From the NCBI GenBank assembly GCA_934613505.1, contig CAKTTB010000008.1:33099-97098 (forward strand): DNA of 64,000 nucleotides. Reading direction: 5' to 3'. A program made the translations under genes and the position numbers. Below, piece by piece: positions 61,091-64,000 of this stretch; the first letter of the stretch is position 1, and every line of letters starts with the position of its first letter. Origin of the DNA: an uncultured Oscillospiraceae bacterium. Lineage in GTDB: Bacteria; Bacillota; Clostridia; Oscillospirales; Oscillospiraceae. The notes below the pieces were generated by a model. The model was not told the DNA's origin. It ran no database searches and saw only the letters and a list, made by a program, of their open reading frames with translations.

Positions 61091-61379
61091 GATTATACTC
61101 CTTTGTTTGTAATTCACAAACAGGAAAAAGCCTGTGCTCAAAATTTTCTCTCGTCAAGACTTGAATTCACACCTGCTGGCTGCTATACTGAATTTGTAAA
61201 GTTTCGTTGCATAGCAGTTCTAGCTGTAAGCGCGAGCACAAGAGATCAGCATTTTGCGAGGACCAGTCGCAGGATGCTGTTCTTTTTCGATTTCCTGAAT
61301 CGTGTCTGGTGATTTGGTGGACTTGGTGCATATAAACCTATATTGCGCATACAAGAACGTCCGTTCGTAATGCAGGATG

Positions 61380-61408
61380 ATTATACTATACAAATTCACG
61401 TTATGCAA
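61380..61408 (-). promoter_or_regulatory. Promoter of the 302-aa gene
   Basis: Minus strand: TTGCAT (61403-61408), 17 bp, TATAAT (61380-61385). It implies an unusually long leader of about 280 nt. Confidence 0.6.
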
Positions 61409-61452
61409 GTGCTAATACACAATATCAAGTGGAATCGTAGAGAAAAAAGTCC

Positions 61453-61481
61453 GTGAAACACAATATGTTGTGTTTCACGGC
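61453..61481. terminator. Palindromic hairpin near the right end
   Basis: 13-bp stem CCGTGAAACACAA / TTGTGTTTCACGG; ACTTTTTTC follows on the minus strand. It may shield the element from outside transcription. Confidence 0.65.
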
Positions 61482-61529
61482 ATAAGATTATGCAATGTTG
61501 ATATCTCCTTTCGGAAGGAACCTGTTGTG

Positions 61530-61550
61530 TTGACCCCATTTTGACCCCAA
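61530..61550. repeat. Tandem TTGACCCC repeat near attR
   Basis: Same 21 bases as 44949-44969, in the same orientation. Confidence 0.6.
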
Positions 61551-61568
61551 CGTAATTGCGTCTGTTTG

Positions 61569-61641
61569 GGCATGTTCAGGATGGTGCGAACAATTGCGGA
61601 TAAATAGTGTCCTAATTTAGTTGAATTAGGCATGTTCAGGA
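61569..61641 (+). repeat. 13-bp direct repeats near attR
   Basis: GGCATGTTCAGGA occurs at 61569-61581 and 61629-61641 (60 bp apart), close to attR; a candidate recombinase or Xis binding pair. Confidence 0.45.
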
Positions 61642-61673
61642 ACGAATTTTGTGGCTCTGATTATTGTTGATCC

Positions 61674-61719
61674 CTCATAACCCGGAGGTCGGGGGTTCAA
61701 ATCCCTCTCCCGCAACCAT
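61674..61719 (+). repeat. attR: 46-bp repeat of the tRNA-fMet 3' part
   Basis: Identical to 44826-44871. It contains anticodon loop to CCA but no 5' half, so it is not a tRNA gene. Confidence 0.95.
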
Positions 61720-61747
61720 CTAGTAGAACCAAAAAAGATATCTACGC

Positions 61748-61786
61748 GAAAAACCCAGAAGTTTCAACGACTTCCGGGTTTTTTTG
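61748..61786 (+). terminator. Original host terminator downstream of the tRNA
   Basis: AAAAACCCAGAAGT pairs with ACTTCCGGGTTTTTTT. It is now separated from the tRNA by the element. Confidence 0.75.
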
Positions 61787-62103
61787 CGCCCAATTTTTGA
61801 AGTCGGAAAAAAAGATATCAAAAAGGGTTTTGGCAAAATCAGTGGACTTGAACCTTTACGCACGCGATTTTGGGCCGCTTTTCCGGAGTTTTTTCGGGAA
61901 AGCGGCTCGCTTTTGCTCTCGGCAAAATGTAGAATTTCGACCGGCGTTTTTGTTGGTCTTGCCGAATGCGAACTCCAAGCACAGATGCCAGCGCGTTAGC
62001 CGGCTGTGCGACGTTTCAGACGTTAAAACCGCAGGCAAGCCCCATCCCCACTCCAGGACGAAAACACGGCGTATTGGCGATGCTGGGACGCGAGAAAGCA
62101 AAA
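61787..62103. other. Non-coding stretch right of attR
   Basis: About 310 bp has no convincing gene. Short open frames lack ribosome binding sites. Repeated GGCAAAA, CTTTTCC and TTTTTCGG-type segments and local inverted pairs suggest remnants of repeats. Confidence 0.4.
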
Positions 62104-62131
62104 CACCCGCTGCCAGCGCAGCGGGTGGTCG
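62104..62131 (-). terminator. Terminator after the 88-aa gene
   Basis: 10-bp stem CACCCGCTGC / GCAGCGGGTG with a CAGC loop; TTTTGCTTT follows on the minus strand. Confidence 0.75.
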
Positions 62132-62132
62132 T

Positions 62133-62399
62133 TTATCTGCTGGCTCTCAGCAGAGCATCGGTTTTTAATGTCACACCCATCATGTCCTTGTGGGCTTCGC
62201 GGGTGTCCCGGCAGAGCGGCGACAGGAAGGTCAACGCGTTCTGAATGCGGCTCAGATCAGACGCAGAGAGCGTATTCTCGCGCAGATGGCGCAGCACCCG
62301 GCGATAGGATTCGCGGAGCTTTGCATCCACGGACGGCTGGAAGAAATAGTTTGAAATCAGGCCGCCGATCAGCGCGGCTTCGTTATCGGTGTACTGCAT
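62133..62399 (-). CDS. Hypothetical 88-aa helical protein
   Basis: This small soluble protein (MQYTDNEAALIGGLISNYFF, then helices LRESYRRVLRHLREN and LSRIQNALTFLSPLC) has GAGGAGGGCAAT before the ATG and a terminator after the stop. It is divergent from the replication-initiator-like gene. Such small helical proteins accompany rep genes in Clostridial elements. Function unknown. Confidence 0.6.
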   Translation of the reverse strand: MQYTDNEAALIGGLISNYFFQPSVDAKLRESYRRVLRHLRENTLSASDLSRIQNALTFLSPLCRDTREAHKDMMGVTLKTDALLRASR

Positions 62400-62609
62400 G
62401 GTGATTGCCCTCCTCTACGATGTTCACACAACAAACGCGGCAATCATACCACAAGATGCAGTACCGGTCTATGCGCATTGTGCCGAAATATTGAATCACA
62501 AACCAATACACAAAATGAAGCGGCGTTTCGCTCTCTTATGAAAAGAGGGTTGAAACACCGCTTTTTTCTTTTCTTAAATTTGAAACCTGAGACGAAGGAG
62601 GTCACAAAA

Positions 62610-63480
62610 ATGTCTGTATTCCGTGTCGAGAAAAACAAAGGTTACACGGTCATGTCCAACCACCATCTCCGCAACCATACGCTGTCCCTCAAGGCAAAGG
62701 GCCTGCTCTCGCAGATGCTGTCACTGCCGGAGGATTGGGATTACACGCTGCAGGGTCTCGCGCAGATCAACAAAGAGAGCATCGACGCCATCCGCGAAGC
62801 TGTGCGCGAATTGGAACGTGCCGGTTACATCAAGCGCAGCCGAGAACGTGACGAGCGTGGCTGTCTGCGCGGGACCGTCTACACGATCTACGAGCAGCCG
62901 CACGCGGAGCCAACGCCGGAAGAACCTGCGCAGGCTTTGCCTGCGTTGGATAATCCAATATTGGAAAAGCCTATGTTGGATTTGCCTACGTTGGAAAATC
63001 CAATGCAATTAAATACTAAGAGTACGAAAAAAAGAAAAAGACAAAGTAAAGACTTATCAATTACCGATTCCTTTCCCTTCCGGTTTTCCGGACGTTACCG
63101 CGCAGAAGCGAACGGAAGCGAAGGAAACGTTTGAAAGCTATCGGGAATTGATTCTGGAAAACATCGACTACGACGTTCTGGCAGACGACCCGCACGTTGA
63201 CCGGGAGCAGCTTGACGAAATCGTCGACCTGGTGCAGGAGACAGTTTGCAGCACGCGCAGCCGAATCCGCGTTGCAGGCAACGATTATCCAGCCGAGGTC
63301 GTGCGGTCAAAGCTGCTGAAGCTGAACAGCGAGCATATCCGCTTTGTCATGGACTGCCTGAAGCAAAACACAACACGGATTCGGAATATCCGGCAATATC
63401 TGCTGACTGCGCTGTTCAATGCACCAAGTACGATGAGCAGCTATTACACGGCGTTGGTGGCGCATGATATGGCAGCTTAA
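62610..63480 (+). pseudogene. Replication initiator (RepA-like helix-turn-helix) gene with frameshift
   Basis: The N-terminal part (62610 to a stop at 63134) has the family winged helix (MSVFRVEKNKGYTVMSNHHL, then LKAKGLLSQMLSLPEDWDYT) and a Pro/Leu repeat linker (LDNPILEKPMLDLPTLENP). The conserved C-terminal domain (LILENIDYDVLADDPHVDRE ... YLLTALFNAPSTMSSYYTAL) continues in the +1 frame up to 63480. The switch lies between 63013 and 63134, near A-rich and CTTTCCCTTCC runs. It is either a disabling one-base indel or an assembly error. AAGGAGG precedes the ATG. Confidence 0.75.
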
Positions 63481-63507
63481 AGCCAAACAGCAAGGGGCTT
63501 GAAAAAA

Positions 63508-63831
63508 CTATTCAACCGATTCAAGTGCGCTGCGGACCATTGCGACGATCATGTTCATCTGTTTTGGTGTGGCCGAGCGGCAAAGCGCAAGCAGGGAATC
63601 CAAATCCTGCGATTCTGTCAGGTTCAGGTTGTCCGCAAGCAAATATGTTGGGGAAACATTCAACGTGCTGCAAAGCGTTACGAAAACCTGCAGGCTGGGT
63701 GTTTTTGCGCCAGACTCTATTTGCCTGAGATATGTCGCATTGATGTTGCAGGCTTCGGACAGGCGTTCACTTGTCCAGCCCCTATCCTTTCGCGCGGTGT
63801 TGATTCGTTTTCCCAGCAACTTTTTATCCAT
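63508..63831 (-). CDS. XRE family transcriptional regulator
   Basis: This 107-aa protein has a Cro/C1 helix-turn-helix (LGKRINTARKDRGWTSERLS, then EACNINATYLRQIESGAKTP) followed by a helical tail. Together with the rep-like gene it belongs to the accessory region right of attR. It probably represses the gene starting at 63964, which is divergent from it. Confidence 0.85.
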   Translation of the reverse strand: MDKKLLGKRINTARKDRGWTSERLSEACNINATYLRQIESGAKTPSLQVFVTLCSTLNVSPTYLLADNLNLTESQDLDSLLALCRSATPKQMNMIVAMVRSALESVE

Positions 63832-63963
63832 CTGATTCTCCCCACCTGTATGCTGATTGAGGCAAATTCGTTCCCTATAAGCTTACATTTTTCTTGACGC
63901 AGAAAATAGCGACTGATAGAATACGAAATATAAGCCATTAGACTACATGCGAGGTGATACAAG

Positions 63964-64000
63964 ATGTGCGGAACGAAAAGCTGCGCGATCCTCGGACACA
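63964..64000 (+). CDS. Start of a gene cut by the window edge
   Basis: ATG at 63964 behind GAGGTGAT; only MCGTKSCAILGH is visible. It is too short to identify. Confidence 0.5.
   Translation, partial: MCGTKSCAILGH

Noticed and set aside
61674..61719. Second tRNA-Met gene
   Set aside because: Only anticodon-loop-to-CCA sequence is present. There is no acceptor 5' strand or D arm, so it is attR.
61784..61999. Short open frames right of attR
   Set aside because: No ribosome binding site or promoter, and no domain. They overlap a terminator and repeat-like sequence.
63066..63083. Programmed frameshift site in the rep-like gene
   Set aside because: TTTCCCT is present but in the wrong frame for a -1 slip, and a +1 change is needed. 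No stimulatory structure is obvious.

Overview
The window looks like a chromosomal segment of a GC-rich, Gram-positive-type gut anaerobe of the class Clostridia, most likely Oscillospiraceae (Oscillibacter/Dysosmobacter-like). This is inferred from the gene families (AGCS symporter, paired Rrf2 regulators, lipobox-bearing binding proteins, DUF2500, DUF2975 and DUF4173 proteins), strong AGGAGG ribosome binding sites and sigma-A promoters. No 16S rRNA is present to settle the genus.

Bases 1-9,200 hold an amino-acid/peptide catabolism region: a YgeY-like M20 hydrolase (cut by the window edge), a GntR/FCD regulator, a second M20 peptidase, an AGCS symporter, a PAS/HTH (YheO-like) regulator, a TrpB-like PLP enzyme of unknown substrate, a ribbon-helix-helix protein and threonine synthase. 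Three of the control regions share an ACAAAwTTTTT-type motif. Bases 9,200-25,000 are export and housekeeping: three MATE exporters (two beside Rrf2 regulators), a BlaI/M56 sensor pair, a two-gene chromate transporter, YfbR, uracil permease behind an attenuator-like leader, and two zinc peptidases (M32, M3). Bases 25,000-33,000 form a complete oligopeptide ABC importer operon (SBP-B-C-D-F plus a small membrane protein), followed by a heterodimeric ABC exporter (33,006-36,622).

Bases 36,700-44,900 carry an L-cysteine desulfidase-type enzyme with a NifX-like protein, an AbrB-controlled ABC-2 exporter, a fourth MATE gene with a terminator in its leader, small DUF proteins and an initiator tRNA-Met.

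A mobile element of about 16.85 kb is integrated in the 3' part of that tRNA. A perfect 46-bp direct repeat (44,826-44,871 and 61,674-61,719) marks attL and attR. It encodes a tyrosine integrase, an excisionase-like protein, a MobC-like protein with a short relaxase next to a candidate oriT, a serine recombinase, an amidoligase gene (interrupted by an in-frame UGA) with a class II glutamine amidotransferase, an operon of a 747-aa membrane protein, a Cys-rich lipoprotein, an Lgt homologue and a large lipoprotein, and an AT-rich right arm with a HerA/VirB4-like ATPase and an unknown 302-aa protein. No full conjugation apparatus is seen, so an integrative mobilizable element is the best description. 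Right of attR lies part of a second accessory region with a frameshifted replication-initiator-like gene and an XRE regulator.

The most promising places for undescribed biology are the amidoligase/GATase pair, the lipoprotein-Lgt-membrane protein operon, the ATPase/302-aa right arm, and several leader RNAs that contain complete terminators upstream of transporter genes.
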